From: Vibrio sp. RE88
Lineage (GTDB): Bacteria; Pseudomonadota; Gammaproteobacteria; Enterobacterales; Vibrionaceae
Direction: 5' to 3'
DNA: 64,000 nt
Assembly: GCF_013113835.1 (NCBI RefSeq)
Contig: NZ_VTYQ01000006.1
Location: forward strand, 186,001 to 250,000
Shown: positions 18,365-27,929 of the stretch, piece by piece
Numbering within the stretch: position 1 is the first letter of the stretch
Layout: each line of letters starts with the position of its first letter
Notes under the pieces: generated by a model
The model's input: the letters and a program-made list of their open reading frames with translations, nothing else
What the model was told of the DNA's origin: nothing
Database searches by the model: none
Program-made: the position numbers and the translations under genes

Positions 18365-19528
18365 ATGACGAATCAGAAAATGCCATTGCAGGTTTGGATA
18401 CTCACTCTCTCTGCATTTGCTATTGGCACCGCAGAGTTTGTAATTGCCGGGATACTCACCCAAGTTTCCGGCTCTATGAGAATCACCGAAGGACAAGCAG
18501 GTTATCTTATCAGCGCCTACGCTCTTGCTATCGTGTTCGGCGGACCGATTCTTACTATCTATCTGGCTAAATTTAATAAAAAGCCCGTCTTGCTATTTTT
18601 AATGTTGCTATTCATCGCAGGCAACTTAATTTCTGCTTTTGCGCCAAACTATACCGTGCTGATGGTGAGCAGAGTCATTACTGGATTGGTACAAGGGCCT
18701 TTTTACGGCATAGGTTCCGTTGTCGCAACTAGCCTGGTGGCAGAAAAAATGGCAGGTCGTGCTGTAGGTCAAATGTTCGCAGGTTTAACACTCGCGAATG
18801 TGCTTGGCGTTCCCGGAGGTACGTGGATAGGGCTTGAGTTTGGCTGGCACACAACGTTTATTACGGTTTCAATACTCGGCATTGTTGCATTCTTGGCCAT
18901 TGCTTTATTTATCAAGCCCGATCACGCTCAATCTCAATCTGACGTGAAAGATCAACTCATGGCTTTTAAGAATCCGATGCTGCTAATTAGCCTTTCTATT
19001 ACTGTGCTTGCTTGGTCAGGTTTCATGACCTTTTACGGCTATATCGCCCCTATTGCTCAACATGTCGCAGGTTACTCTTCCCATGCTGTAACTTGGATTT
19101 TGGTCGTCGTCGGTTTTGGCCTAATTGTCGGTAACCATCTTGGCGGGCGTTCATCAGATAAAGACTTAGCAAAGGCATCACTATTTTGGTCTGTTGCCAT
19201 GGTTCTATCACTAATCGTTGTTGGTCTGGTATCAGAGAATCAATGGCTGTTCGTTGTCGCAAGTTTTATTTTCGGCATTGCTTCTTTCGCCAATGTACCA
19301 GCAATGCAACTGCGAGTCATGAAGCACGGCGGTAAAGGACAGGAACTAGCGGCAACTGCAAATATCTCTGCTTTTAACTTAGCTAACGCATTTGGAGGGT
19401 TTATTGGCGGAACTATTTTGGACAGTCAACTGGGAGCCAGTATGATCCCTTACGCAGCCATTATCGTCCCTCTTGTAGGCATATTACTTATTAATGCCGC
19501 AAATAAGCGTGACATGCTCGCCCAGTAA
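18365..19528 (+). CDS. MFS efflux transporter, DHA1/AraJ type
   Basis: This inner-membrane major-facilitator protein of about 388 residues has twelve predicted membrane segments and resembles the AraJ/YdhP drug or sugar efflux group. The start at 18365 (MTNQKMPLQVW) is chosen because the first membrane segment follows directly, as in the family; an open frame extends 27 codons further upstream but carries no membrane or signal features. Typical signatures are GTAEFVIAGIL in segment 1 and the VISRVITGLVQGPFYG-like motif in segment 4. It is divergent from the LysR gene and probably under its control. Substrate unknown. Confidence 0.9.
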   Translation: MTNQKMPLQVWILTLSAFAIGTAEFVIAGILTQVSGSMRITEGQAGYLISAYALAIVFGGPILTIYLAKFNKKPVLLFLMLLFIAGNLISAFAPNYTVLMVSRVITGLVQGPFYGIGSVVATSLVAEKMAGRAVGQMFAGLTLANVLGVPGGTWIGLEFGWHTTFITVSILGIVAFLAIALFIKPDHAQSQSDVKDQLMAFKNPMLLISLSITVLAWSGFMTFYGYIAPIAQHVAGYSSHAVTWILVVVGFGLIVGNHLGGRSSDKDLAKASLFWSVAMVLSLIVVGLVSENQWLFVVASFIFGIASFANVPAMQLRVMKHGGKGQELAATANISAFNLANAFGGFIGGTILDSQLGASMIPYAAIIVPLVGILLINAANKRDMLAQ

Positions 19529-19533
19529 CATAA

Positions 19534-19556
19534 AAAGCCGACTCATTGTCGGCTTT
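19534..19556. terminator. Bidirectional terminator between MFS and tryptophanase genes
   Basis: A perfect stem, AAAGCCGAC / GTCGGCTTT, with loop TCATT has T- and A-rich flanks on both sides and lies between two convergent stops, 6 bases after the MFS stop and 8 before the tnaA stop. Confidence 0.85.
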
Positions 19557-19563
19557 CCTCGTT

Positions 19564-21027
19564 TTATACAGGCTCGAATTCAGCGTTAAAATGCCTCAGA
19601 ACAGGTGGTTCATATGTAAACTTCAATCCCTCCATACCGGAAGCCTTTTCTTTCACTTCTTTGAAGGCATCAATCACATAATCGAGGTGTGCTTGAGTGT
19701 ATGTTGCTCGTGGTACAGCAAGCCGGAGTAGCTCCGTCGGACAAGGTAATTGCTCTCCAGTTTCAGGATTTCTTCCTAACAATAACGAACCTATTTCAGC
19801 ACCACGTATTCCTGCTATCTTGAAGAGTTCACACGCTAATACATGCCCGGGAAATTGCTCAGCGGGGATATGAGGCAAGATCTTACTTGCATTAATAAAG
19901 GCAGCATGGCCCCCAGCTTGCTGACACTCAACCCCCAGACTTTCCAGCCCATCAACGAGATAACGAATCTGCTGTAATCGAGAAGCTAGCCATTCTTCGC
20001 GCATACCATCATAAAGCCCAACAGCCAGCCGCTCCATTGCGCCGCCCTCGAGACCTCCATAAGTCGGAAACCCCTCCTGTAGAACGCATAAAGTCCGACA
20101 TTCTTGAAAAACATCAGAGAGCTTATCGTCTTTAAAGCCCAGCAGGCCACCCATTGGAACCATCGCGTCTTTCTTTGCCGACATAGACAAGATGTCGGCA
20201 TACTGGAACGATTCACGGGTAATCTCCGCGATTGTCCAATCTTTGAATTTCGGCTCTCGCTGTTTCACAAAGTAGGCGTTTTCTGCAAACCTTGCGCAGT
20301 CCATCACGACAGGTATGTCATAACTTTGTGCGATCTCATATACCTCTTTGAGATTTGCTACAGAGACGGGCTGCCCGCCCGCAGAGTTACAGGTAATAGT
20401 GCTCACAATATAAGGAACATTTTTGGCACCAATTTCCTCTATTGAATAGATAAGCTTTTCAATATCAAAGTTGCCTTTAAAGTCCGCTTCAACTGAGGTA
20501 TCGAATGCTTCTTCCGTTGGAACATTCACTACTCGACAACCGTGTCGCTGCGTATGTCCTTGAGTAGTATCGAAAAAGTAGTTTGAGATCGCAGCCATAT
20601 GTTGACGCTCTAAACCTTTTTCACGCTCACGCTTATTTATTAGCGCAGGTACATAAAGCTGCTCCGCCCCTCGCCCTTGGTGAGTTGGAATAGTGTGTCG
20701 ATATCCGAAAATATCCACCACCGCTTCTTTTAAAACAAAATAGCTTCGACTTCCGCTGTATGCTTCATCACCTTTCAATGTCGCCGCCTGCATGTTTTGG
20801 GTTACAGAGCCCGTCCCACTATCAGTGAGCAAGTCAATAAATACATAGTCGCTATCAAGCAAAAATGGATTATAGCCAACTCTTTTTAACGCTTCTTCTC
20901 GTTCTTGGCGCGTTGTTTTACGTACAGGCTCTACTACTCGGATTCGATATGGCTCCGGAATGTAGTCCATACGTTTGTCGGTGCTATTAACACACTGAGC
21001 TTTACAAGACTCTAGTGGATTTGGCAT
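19564..21027 (-). CDS. tnaA: Tryptophanase (tryptophan indole-lyase)
   Basis: This 487-residue PLP enzyme splits tryptophan into indole, pyruvate and ammonia. It aligns closely by eye with E. coli TnaA from [20 protein letters not shown] through [37 protein letters not shown], the PLP lysine in [34 protein letters not shown] and the C-terminal [10 protein letters not shown]. Tyrosine phenol-lyase differs at these segments, so tryptophanase is preferred. ATG at 21027 has AAGG eight bases upstream; the protein has a 19-residue N-terminal extension over E. coli TnaA. A TGTGA half-site lies about 150 bases upstream, which might be part of a CRP site. No convincing TnaC leader was found. A TnaB-like permease lies 4 kb further on rather than adjacent. 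Confidence 0.95.
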   Translation of the reverse strand: MPNPLESCKAQCVNSTDKRMDYIPEPYRIRVVEPVRKTTRQEREEALKRVGYNPFLLDSDYVFIDLLTDSGTGSVTQNMQAATLKGDEAYSGSRSYFVLKEAVVDIFGYRHTIPTHQGRGAEQLYVPALINKREREKGLERQHMAAISNYFFDTTQGHTQRHGCRVVNVPTEEAFDTSVEADFKGNFDIEKLIYSIEEIGAKNVPYIVSTITCNSAGGQPVSVANLKEVYEIAQSYDIPVVMDCARFAENAYFVKQREPKFKDWTIAEITRESFQYADILSMSAKKDAMVPMGGLLGFKDDKLSDVFQECRTLCVLQEGFPTYGGLEGGAMERLAVGLYDGMREEWLASRLQQIRYLVDGLESLGVECQQAGGHAAFINASKILPHIPAEQFPGHVLACELFKIAGIRGAEIGSLLLGRNPETGEQLPCPTELLRLAVPRATYTQAHLDYVIDAFKEVKEKASGMEGLKFTYEPPVLRHFNAEFEPV

Positions 21028-21198
21028 AAAATTTACCTTCTGTTTTGTTTATGTTTTTAGTAAGCGTCTAAGTCGCATATGCTTCAGTCGCTAAGCCAAA
21101 ACATAGGGTCGGAAGCTAAAACAGAAGAGTAAGTTATGTGTAAATTATGCTTATCTCATTGGAATTACACTGTCACAATGAAACTAGCATCATATATT

Positions 21199-21219
21199 AA
21201 AAACCCGATAATCATCGGG
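21199..21219 (-). terminator. Intrinsic terminator after the DUF535 gene
   Basis: On the minus strand CCCGAT-GATT-ATCGGG is followed directly by TTTTTAATAT, a compact stem with a U-run, 20 bases after the DUF535 stop. Confidence 0.85.
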
Positions 21220-21238
21220 CTATTTGAGTTAAATCTAC

Positions 21239-22153
21239 TTAGTCAATAAGCAGTTCACCAAGGCGCTGACGAATTGTTGTGTGGGCATCTTCAAGCCAGG
21301 CGTAACGTTTTGTGTAAAGGCGTCGCTTCGCTTTTTTCAATGAGCTTGGATCTTTACGGGCAGGACAAACAGGTATCTGATACAAATATTTTGATACCTC
21401 TACGCCACCATATTCTGCCCACAATTCAGAATAGTTGTACGTGATACTTGAGCGCTTAGACCCCGTATATCTTAGTGCTTGGTAGACATGGCCTTTGTTG
21501 GTAATACCATACACCGATTCAACATCCCACTCACGTGCAAGTATCAGAAGTACCTCTAGCATAAGCGCTTTGGGGCGAAGCCCATGCATTCCGCGCGTCA
21601 GGTTTTTAATAATTTCACCACGATCAGTGATGTGATCGCCCGGGCCTTGCAAGGCTCCAATGTGGATTTCGCGTTTTGGTGACGATGAGATATTGAAGGC
21701 TAAAGTAAATAAATCCTGTTTATTTGCATCGACCAACTTCAAAGCCAAAGACCCTTCCCTTTCAGGACCCGCACACAACATGAGTCTGCAATCCTGAATA
21801 TCCATCAAACACCAACCCTCTTCAGAATAAAAGTCGAGGAATGCGCGTCCGTACATTTGGTGTAGCGTCTGAAAGTGCTCATAGATTTTTGCAGCCCTTT
21901 GTTGAGGACGCCACTTGAGACAAACGAATGGCTTTAGGGGCTTTTCAAACATCCTTGGGTTTGTCTCTTTGATCGGACGAAACTCCGGCTGATCAAATAA
22001 CTGCTGCATTTGTTTCAGCACATTAGGTTTGAACATTGACCACAAACAAAAACGGGCGTTGTAGCGAAGCTTTTTTGCCCCTCGGATATCTGGGTAAACA
22101 CTTTCAGCAACGCGAGGGAGAGATTTAACAAAATGGAAGTAGTTGGCAGACAT
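21239..22153 (-). CDS. VirK/YbjX (DUF535) family protein
   Basis: This 304-residue protein belongs to the DUF535/VirK/YbjX family, whose members are linked to envelope stress and peptide resistance in enterobacteria but have no settled biochemical activity. Recognisable segments are KLRYNARFCLWSMFKP near residue 26, HIGALQGP in the middle and LWAEYGG near residue 240. No signal peptide or membrane segment is obvious. It stands alone between terminators, downstream of ompV. Its placement near the CarRS-like pair, which in V. cholerae controls lipid A modification and polymyxin resistance, fits an envelope role, but that is inference. Confidence 0.8.
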   Translation of the reverse strand: MSANYFHFVKSLPRVAESVYPDIRGAKKLRYNARFCLWSMFKPNVLKQMQQLFDQPEFRPIKETNPRMFEKPLKPFVCLKWRPQQRAAKIYEHFQTLHQMYGRAFLDFYSEEGWCLMDIQDCRLMLCAGPEREGSLALKLVDANKQDLFTLAFNISSSPKREIHIGALQGPGDHITDRGEIIKNLTRGMHGLRPKALMLEVLLILAREWDVESVYGITNKGHVYQALRYTGSKRSSITYNYSELWAEYGGVEVSKYLYQIPVCPARKDPSSLKKAKRRLYTKRYAWLEDAHTTIRQRLGELLID

Positions 22154-22200
22154 AGAATCACTAATACTCAGACGCAGCGGTTAAAAACAAAAGGAGGAAA

Positions 22201-22219
22201 GCCTGACAATTAGTCAGGC
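22201..22219 (-). terminator. Intrinsic terminator after ompV
   Basis: The stem GCCTGAC / GTCAGGC with loop TAATT on the minus strand is followed by TTTCCTCCTTTTG, 22 bases after the ompV stop. Confidence 0.8.
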
Positions 22220-22240
22220 CTTGGGAGGTACTCGCTGAAA

Positions 22241-23017
22241 TCAGAAGCGGTATGCGACAGTTGCGCCAACGGTCCACTGGTTTGCGCTATCAACAATTGG
22301 AGAGTCCGCAATGTTGTCGCCAAGACGAGTGTAAGCCGTCGTCTGGGTAAGTTCCCAACTGTCATTAATTGGAAGGATAAGCTTGTAGCCTAAGTTGTAA
22401 GACACATCACCGCTTCCTTTATACGCCTTGCGTGCTTGAGTCGCTTCTTTGTCTTTTACGCCAAAGTAGTAGTCGACATAATCTTTGCTTTGATAAGTCA
22501 AACCAGCAAATGGGACTAGGTCCATGCTGCCAACACTCATTGGCAAGAAGTAAGTGACACCCGCTAGGTAGCCATCGTAAGTATCGGTAACATCATGCTG
22601 AGCGTAAGTAGAAATGGTGCCTTGAGATAAGTGGAAGTCAGCGTTGATACCAAGGTCCAGACTCGCTTTGCGCTTATCCATCCCTTTCAGGAAATCTGAG
22701 GTGTCATGGTCATACATCAAGCCAGAGGTACCCAAGTAACCGCTCATGTTGAACATATCACCAGTATTACCTAGGAATCGGTAGTTGATCCCTTGCAGGC
22801 TCGCATTGAAATCTTCGCCTTGGTAGCCAAAGTTACCAAGAAGCGTCGCGTTATGTTTCTGATCCTTGTAGAGATCGCTTACGCCTGCTCCACCTAGTTC
22901 AGCAATCCAGCTATTTTCTTTGGTATAAATGTTACCGTTTCGGATGTATGTATCACCAGCAGCATGTGCCGTTGTTGCTGCTACTAGAGTTGAAACTAGA
23001 ATCGTTAGCTTTTTCAT
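22241..23017 (-). CDS. ompV: MipA/OmpV family outer-membrane protein
   Basis: This 258-residue outer-membrane beta-barrel protein has a clear signal peptide (residues 1-19, ending THAHA-type AHA before AGDTY). The mature protein shows alternating hydrophobic strands, ends in the aromatic YRF typical of outer-membrane barrels, and matches the MipA/OmpV family in layout. It lies 82 bases downstream of the sensor kinase gene. In V. cholerae ompV sits in the same position next to the carRS (vprAB) pair. A good terminator follows. Confidence 0.88.
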   Translation of the reverse strand: MKKLTILVSTLVAATTAHAAGDTYIRNGNIYTKENSWIAELGGAGVSDLYKDQKHNATLLGNFGYQGEDFNASLQGINYRFLGNTGDMFNMSGYLGTSGLMYDHDTSDFLKGMDKRKASLDLGINADFHLSQGTISTYAQHDVTDTYDGYLAGVTYFLPMSVGSMDLVPFAGLTYQSKDYVDYYFGVKDKEATQARKAYKGSGDVSYNLGYKLILPINDSWELTQTTAYTRLGDNIADSPIVDSANQWTVGATVAYRF

Positions 23018-23099
23018 CGTTTTGTCCTTGTGTTAACTTGTTATGAACACTGTACAAAACGATTCACCCTGACAATATCTTTACTTTGTCACGCCTTTG

Positions 23100-24407
23100 T
23101 CACCGTTTGTCAGACTCATCTGACATACGTGGGATTTGTAGAGTAAATTTGGCTCCACCAAGTAAACTTGCACCCACTTCGGCGCCTCCACCATGACGCT
23201 CAACGATCAATTTGACAATCGCCAGTCCTAACCCAAAGCCAGTATTGGCTTTGTTCCTAGAGGGGTCTGCACTATAGAAAGGGTCAAAGATAAAGTTCCA
23301 GTGATCGGTTGAAATTCCTGGGCCATCATCTTCAACAGTAAGTAGGATGGTTTCATTTTCTAACTTCGCCGAAAGCTGGATTTTCTGATCCGCATAGCGC
23401 AACGCGTTAGAAAGCAGGTTATTGACTGCCCGTTTGAGCAGTGCGCTGTCTGCCTCGACAAACAAACTATCTTGAATATCTAACGACACCAAGTTCATTT
23501 TAGTTTCGGGCAGTTTGTTCGTCAGTCCGTGCATAAACGGGTCGAGCTCAATGGCTTCAATGTTAAGTACTGAGTCTGGGCGCTCTACCTTAGCAAAATA
23601 GAGAAGCTCATCGACCATTTGTTCCATCTCTTCGGTATCTTCAATAATGCTGGCAATTTTATCGTGCTGCTCTTGAGTTAGGCTCTCGTCCTGGAGCATT
23701 TCAGCCTGCCACTGAATACGAAAAACGGGGGTTCTTAAATCGTGTGCGACGGAATTGGTAAGCGATCGGTTACTGGTAATAAGATCAGAGATCTTATCGG
23801 CCATGTAATTGAAACTGTCATTGAGAGAGCCAACGCGATGTCTACTGCCCGTTGGCGCTCTTGAGTTAAAATCACCTTGCGCGAATTTCATCGTAACCTC
23901 TTCAAGAGTGCGAACTCGCCTGCTTAAGAACCAAATAAGCCCTGAGGTGTAGATAAAGAACCCGCCCAGAATAAAACCCCAGAGAATATCGTCATCAAAC
24001 TCTATGGCTTTGCGAAGATCAGACTCGACGTCAGGTTGGACTCGGTAGATGGTGTCTGGCGACGATAACATGAACCAGAAATCACGCTCATCGTCATAAA
24101 ATGTGAATGGGTGAATACGGTCATTAGTGAAGTAGTTTTTCACTTCCTCCGGCACATCAGAACTCGGAAAAGCCGTCAATGTTTTCGCAGTATTGGCGAT
24201 AAACTCATTCAGAACTATCAAAGCTTGATCTTTGCCCTGATGGTCTGAAATTGTCATTAGGACGTCCCTAAATGCGGCGCCCTCTAAGTCTTCTAGAACA
24301 TAGTCATAGTCTGTATTCAGTTGATAAATAATGATTTCATACGCCACCAGACTCAGGGTGAACAACACCAACAACCCGAAAAATGCCTCAATGTAGATTC
24401 GGCGCAT
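23100..24407 (-). CDS. carS: Sensor histidine kinase, CarS/VprB-like
   Basis: This 435-residue inner-membrane kinase has a first membrane span at ~7-28, a periplasmic sensor loop to ~140, a second span at ~142-162, HAMP (~163-215), a dimerisation/phosphoacceptor domain with VAHDLRTPVFR (histidine near 222) and an ATP-binding domain with NNLLSNALRYA, DDGPGIS and GFGLGLAIVK. It forms a pair with the response regulator 22 bases upstream. Gene order with ompV downstream copies the V. cholerae carRS/vprAB locus, which controls lipid A glycinylation and resistance to antimicrobial peptides. The almEFG target genes are not in the window. An RstB-like kinase is the alternative reading. Confidence 0.7.
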   Translation of the reverse strand: MRRIYIEAFFGLLVLFTLSLVAYEIIIYQLNTDYDYVLEDLEGAAFRDVLMTISDHQGKDQALIVLNEFIANTAKTLTAFPSSDVPEEVKNYFTNDRIHPFTFYDDERDFWFMLSSPDTIYRVQPDVESDLRKAIEFDDDILWGFILGGFFIYTSGLIWFLSRRVRTLEEVTMKFAQGDFNSRAPTGSRHRVGSLNDSFNYMADKISDLITSNRSLTNSVAHDLRTPVFRIQWQAEMLQDESLTQEQHDKIASIIEDTEEMEQMVDELLYFAKVERPDSVLNIEAIELDPFMHGLTNKLPETKMNLVSLDIQDSLFVEADSALLKRAVNNLLSNALRYADQKIQLSAKLENETILLTVEDDGPGISTDHWNFIFDPFYSADPSRNKANTGFGLGLAIVKLIVERHGGGAEVGASLLGGAKFTLQIPRMSDESDKR

Positions 24408-24429
24408 ACCTCATTATCCTCAAAATTTT

Positions 24430-25146
24430 TTACCAACTATCTGGTACGAACAAATAACCTTTACCTCTGACAGTGATGATGCGTTTAGGTGTCGCGGAAT
24501 TGTCACCCAGTTTTTTTCTCAAACTGACCACTTTGTTGTCGATCGTACGATCCAAACCATCGTATTCGATACCTCTCAACGTTTGGGTCAGAAAGTCGCG
24601 CGATAACACTTCATCCGGAGCGCTAGCCAGTATCCAAAGCAGATCAAAATCGCTGTCAGACATGCTCACCTGAGCGTCATCAAGAACACACACTTTGCGC
24701 GCTTGATTCAGGCTTAGTTGGCCGTATGTCAGAGTATTCACTGGTTTGGAATCAACCTCAGCAGACTGTTCCCCAACTGGGCCTCGCCTTAATAGCATCC
24801 GCATGCGAGCGAGTAATACGCGTGGTTTTATCGGTTTGCTGACAAAATCATCGGCACCAATTTCAAGAGCCGCAACATGGTCAAAATCATCATCACTTGC
24901 CGTCAACATTAAGACTTTACCGGAGTATTTCGCTCGAATCTGTCTACAAATTGTCAGGCCATCCATTCCCGGCAGCATCAGATCAAGTAAAAGCAGATCA
25001 GGCTGCTGTTCAACAATAGCATCAACGGCGCTGCTACCGTCTTCGAAAGTCGTAACTTCAAAATCTTGTTTCACGAAGTATTCTTCCAGCATTGAGCGAA
25101 GCTTTACGTCGTCTTCAACAATAAATAAGGATTGCAAAGAGCTCAT
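24430..25146 (-). CDS. carR: OmpR-family response regulator, CarR/VprA-like
   Basis: This 238-residue response regulator has an N-terminal receiver domain (acidic pocket EDD at 11-13, phosphoacceptor aspartate in LLLLDLMLPGMDG near 56, lysine in DDFVSKPIKP near 105) and a C-terminal OmpR-type winged helix with LDRTIDNKVVSLRKKLG and VRGKGYLFVP. The cognate kinase follows 22 bases downstream. Assignment to CarR rests on gene order with carS and ompV as in V. cholerae; similarity to RstA would give the same motifs. Confidence 0.7.
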   Translation of the reverse strand: MSSLQSLFIVEDDVKLRSMLEEYFVKQDFEVTTFEDGSSAVDAIVEQQPDLLLLDLMLPGMDGLTICRQIRAKYSGKVLMLTASDDDFDHVAALEIGADDFVSKPIKPRVLLARMRMLLRRGPVGEQSAEVDSKPVNTLTYGQLSLNQARKVCVLDDAQVSMSDSDFDLLWILASAPDEVLSRDFLTQTLRGIEYDGLDRTIDNKVVSLRKKLGDNSATPKRIITVRGKGYLFVPDSW

Positions 25147-25270
25147 CGACTATTTAACCAGAGTTCTGAATTTGAGATGGAATAATATTAGCTTAAAGCT
25201 ATAAGGATTACCGTAACAAAGATGAGCTCAATAGATTTATTTTGAACACAGTTCAATTATGAGACGGGCA

Positions 25271-26521
25271 CTAGCTACCATAAGTTGGCAGTCCACCGAA
25301 AAAAGAAACGATTTGAATAAAAATGATGAGCGCGCCAAAAAGTGATACACAAATCAACACCCAGTCACCACCGATGACTCGATAAGATGAATTCGGGTTC
25401 TCACTCAATACTGGATTTCTTAGTCTGACTTTTCTGACTAGCATCGCCGGAATAATGCACGCCCAAATAGCTGCCGCCGCCGAGGCATACCCAATCGCGA
25501 CTAAAAAACCAAATGGGAAAAGTAACGAAATGAGCAATGGAGGAATAAATGTGGCGACCCAGGTCTTAGTTCGCCCTCTATTGTTGTCTTCAAACTGCAA
25601 AGCATCCGCTAAGAAATCGAATACACCTAGCCCAACGCCGATAAAGCTCGACAGAATAGCAGCAGCTGAAAATGCACTGATGACCTTATACAGATCTGCA
25701 GCAGACAGTGACGTCTTTAGGTGTTGGAGTAACACGTTGATGTCTCCACCCTGAGCAATGATTTCGGGAAACTCGGATCTAGATAGATTGCCGTAAACGC
25801 TCATAAGCCAAATTAGGTATATGCAAAGTGCGATAAAAGTCCCACCCAGAATCGCTTTCTGAGCTCTACGCTCATCCAAATAATAGTCACGCATACTCGA
25901 TACTGTGTGGTGATAGCCAAATGAAGCCAGCGCAATAGGCAATAAAGCAAATATATATTGACCTTGAGCGAACTTGGTTTGGTTAACTAAGATATTAATA
26001 TCAATGTTTTTGACTAGCCCAGTAACAGAAAATACGAAACTAAACCCCATAAATAACATAAGTATGACCGAAATTCGGTCAACCACTTTAGTCGAATGCC
26101 AAACAAAAATAGAAAAGAATACAACAAACAATATGGAAGCCAGTTTTGGATCGATTCCCATGTAATCATGAATAATCATACCGGATGAAGTAATATAGGC
26201 GTAAAGTAGAGTACCTCCGACAAAATAAATCATTAAATTGTTGATAAAACTAATACGCTTACCTAATAAATCTTTAGTGACCGAAGAAAAAGACGACCGA
26301 TAAGGGTAGTCTTTGAGTGCTTCTAACAGCAGACAACCACTCGCAGACATAATCAGCATCGTTATGCTCAACACAATAGCAGACCACAAAGTCCATGCAC
26401 CTGCTCCAGCGGTAGGCAACCCCAACATCCCTGCCCCTACACAAACACACGCAATGATGCAGGCTCCACCAAATGTCGATGGCTTCTTTTTACTTTGAGC
26501 ATTGCTTTCAACATAATCCAT
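25271..26521 (-). CDS. Aromatic amino acid permease, TnaB/Mtr family
   Basis: This 416-residue inner-membrane permease belongs to the hydroxy/aromatic amino acid (HAAAP) family, with about eleven membrane segments. The family start GGACIIACVCVGAGMLGLPTA (first segment) and SFGYHHTVSSMRDYY in the middle loop are typical of the tryptophan/tyrosine carriers Mtr, TnaB and TyrP. With tryptophanase 4.2 kb away a tryptophan substrate is likely, but the specificity cannot be read from sequence. It is separated from tnaA by DUF535, ompV, carS and carR, all on the same strand. Start ATG has AAGG seven bases upstream. Confidence 0.85.
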   Translation of the reverse strand: MDYVESNAQSKKKPSTFGGACIIACVCVGAGMLGLPTAGAGAWTLWSAIVLSITMLIMSASGCLLLEALKDYPYRSSFSSVTKDLLGKRISFINNLMIYFVGGTLLYAYITSSGMIIHDYMGIDPKLASILFVVFFSIFVWHSTKVVDRISVILMLFMGFSFVFSVTGLVKNIDINILVNQTKFAQGQYIFALLPIALASFGYHHTVSSMRDYYLDERRAQKAILGGTFIALCIYLIWLMSVYGNLSRSEFPEIIAQGGDINVLLQHLKTSLSAADLYKVISAFSAAAILSSFIGVGLGVFDFLADALQFEDNNRGRTKTWVATFIPPLLISLLFPFGFLVAIGYASAAAAIWACIIPAMLVRKVRLRNPVLSENPNSSYRVIGGDWVLICVSLFGALIIFIQIVSFFGGLPTYGS

Positions 26522-26580
26522 ATTTTTACCTTCCTGTTGTCATTACGCTACTTTTTTATTCTGGTCACCTTTAAAATAAA

Positions 26581-26608
26581 AAGCGCCAGAGATGTAACTC
26601 TAGCGCTT
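26581..26608 (-). terminator. Intrinsic terminator after the small outer-membrane protein gene
   Basis: On the minus strand AAGCGCTAGAG pairs with CTCTGGCGCTT with one mismatch and is followed by TTTATTTTA; it ends the transcript of the gene at 26661-27167. Confidence 0.8.
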
Positions 26609-26660
26609 GGATTTACGTTGCAATCAATAATTATTTATTAATTAAACATTAAATTAACAA

Positions 26661-27167
26661 CTAATCGAATCGGTAATTTAATCCAAGATTGACGCTATCT
26701 TGGTCAATGTTAATCTCATTATTTGTCAAGCCGAATGAATGTCTATAACTCGTTTCTATCACAAAGTTTTTATTAATGTTGTATCCAAGATTAATCCCCG
26801 CTTCGGGTCCAAAATCTGTTACTTTTAATAAATCACTGCTATACCTCGCGTAATTAATACCAGCTTCTGGAGCGATGTAAGCTTTTTGCTCAAGAAGTGC
26901 AAACTTTTTATCAACAGCAAAAGAGTAGTTATCAAGATCCTCACCATGATTAGACAATGTTGTGGCACTTCCTTTGATGCCAAAGTTTTCCATATCCGTC
27001 CCAGCCTGAGCATGTAGGCCATCCATGTTCTCACCGTAATGATCTAAGTTCACATGAGAATGATCATAACTCATGCCAAAGTAGGTGGAATAATCCCCCG
27101 AGCTAGCAGCGTTAACGCTTAATGGTACACAAACAGACATAGCAATTAACAATAGAGACTTCTTCAT
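26661..27167 (-). CDS. Small outer-membrane beta-barrel protein
   Basis: This 168-residue protein has a signal peptide of about 20 residues (MKKSLLLIAMSVCVPLSVNA). The mature 148 residues look like an eight-stranded barrel, with alternating patterns such as KAYIAPEAGINYARY and INLGYNINKNFVIETSYRH and a final NLGLNYRF(D). This is the pattern of small OmpA/OmpX- or porin-like surface proteins. No precise family is recognised. It lies downstream of the IbrAB-like pair on the same strand, with 129 bases between, and is followed by a strong terminator. Confidence 0.75.
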   Translation of the reverse strand: MKKSLLLIAMSVCVPLSVNAASSGDYSTYFGMSYDHSHVNLDHYGENMDGLHAQAGTDMENFGIKGSATTLSNHGEDLDNYSFAVDKKFALLEQKAYIAPEAGINYARYSSDLLKVTDFGPEAGINLGYNINKNFVIETSYRHSFGLTNNEINIDQDSVNLGLNYRFD

Positions 27168-27296
27168 TTCTTTAACCTCGTTACTCTCTTATTGCGTAAT
27201 TTATAAAATAAAACGTCGTTCAATTACAGGATCATAATTGCAATAATATATTCAAGAAATGTAAGAATTCATTCACTATTGCTGATGACGAAGCAG

Positions 27297-27917
27297 TCAT
27301 TCCCAAGACTGCGAAAAATGCTGTTCTTTGAATTCAGCCGCTAATCCGCTGACTTGCTGCATTCTCAGTACTTCATCCTTGTCCATACCAAGCTCTTTAC
27401 CAATACGTTCGTTACTCCATTCGAGTTGCCGAAGTGTCATGACCAAACTTGAGGTAAGCTCAACCTGATGGACTCCTCTCGCAATGTTGTGCCTGACTGA
27501 TGTCGACATGCTGTTTTCCAATGTTTTATTAAAAACAACGCACGGAATATAGCCTGGAATAGGCTGAAGCTCAGGATGAGACTTTAGCAGTTCAAAACGA
27601 TGAAAGCCGTCGATCAAAATGTAGTTGCCTGCGTGTTCTATCCGATTAACGATGATTGGCATCGTTAAACCATCTATTGCTATAGAGTGTCTTAGAAGCT
27701 TTCCTTCTGGTCGAGCCATTCTATTGGGGTTATAACTATTGGATTGGATGAGGTGGGTCGGCAATAGCTGAACATTACAAACTGGAGGAAGCGCAGGGAT
27801 GGATTCAAACAGACAGGATGTAACGTTATTGTAGAGCTCAACCCATGCACCGATATTGTCAAGCTGTTGATTGAGGCGACTCACCTGCTTGAAAAAAGCT
27901 TTGCTTTCGCTGGTCAT
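27297..27917 (-). CDS. ParB-N domain protein, IbrB-like
   Basis: This 206-residue protein has a ParB/Sulfiredoxin-type N domain in the middle (residues ~60-135), with SIAIDGLTMPIIV and ILIDGFHRFELL, the DGxHR form of the ParB/Srx nucleotide-binding motif. A helix-turn-helix-like segment follows (SNERIGKELGMDKDEVLRMQQ). It starts 12 bases after the end of the PAPS-reductase-like gene with a strong AGGGAG ribosome site, so the two form an operon. The pair matches IbrA/IbrB, known from E. coli as joint activators of immunoglobulin-binding Eib surface proteins. The molecular mechanism of that system is not settled. It is not a chromosome-partition ParB, as no ParA partner is present. Confidence 0.8.
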   Translation of the reverse strand: MTSESKAFFKQVSRLNQQLDNIGAWVELYNNVTSCLFESIPALPPVCNVQLLPTHLIQSNSYNPNRMARPEGKLLRHSIAIDGLTMPIIVNRIEHAGNYILIDGFHRFELLKSHPELQPIPGYIPCVVFNKTLENSMSTSVRHNIARGVHQVELTSSLVMTLRQLEWSNERIGKELGMDKDEVLRMQQVSGLAAEFKEQHFSQSWE

Positions 27918-27929
27918 CAGACTATCTCC

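Noticed and set aside
21061..21095. Short ORF M-F-W-L-S-D upstream of tnaA as a possible TnaC leader
   Set aside because: It has a tryptophan, but no ribosome site, is only six codons long and lacks the Trp...Asp...Pro-stop pattern needed for TnaC-type control.
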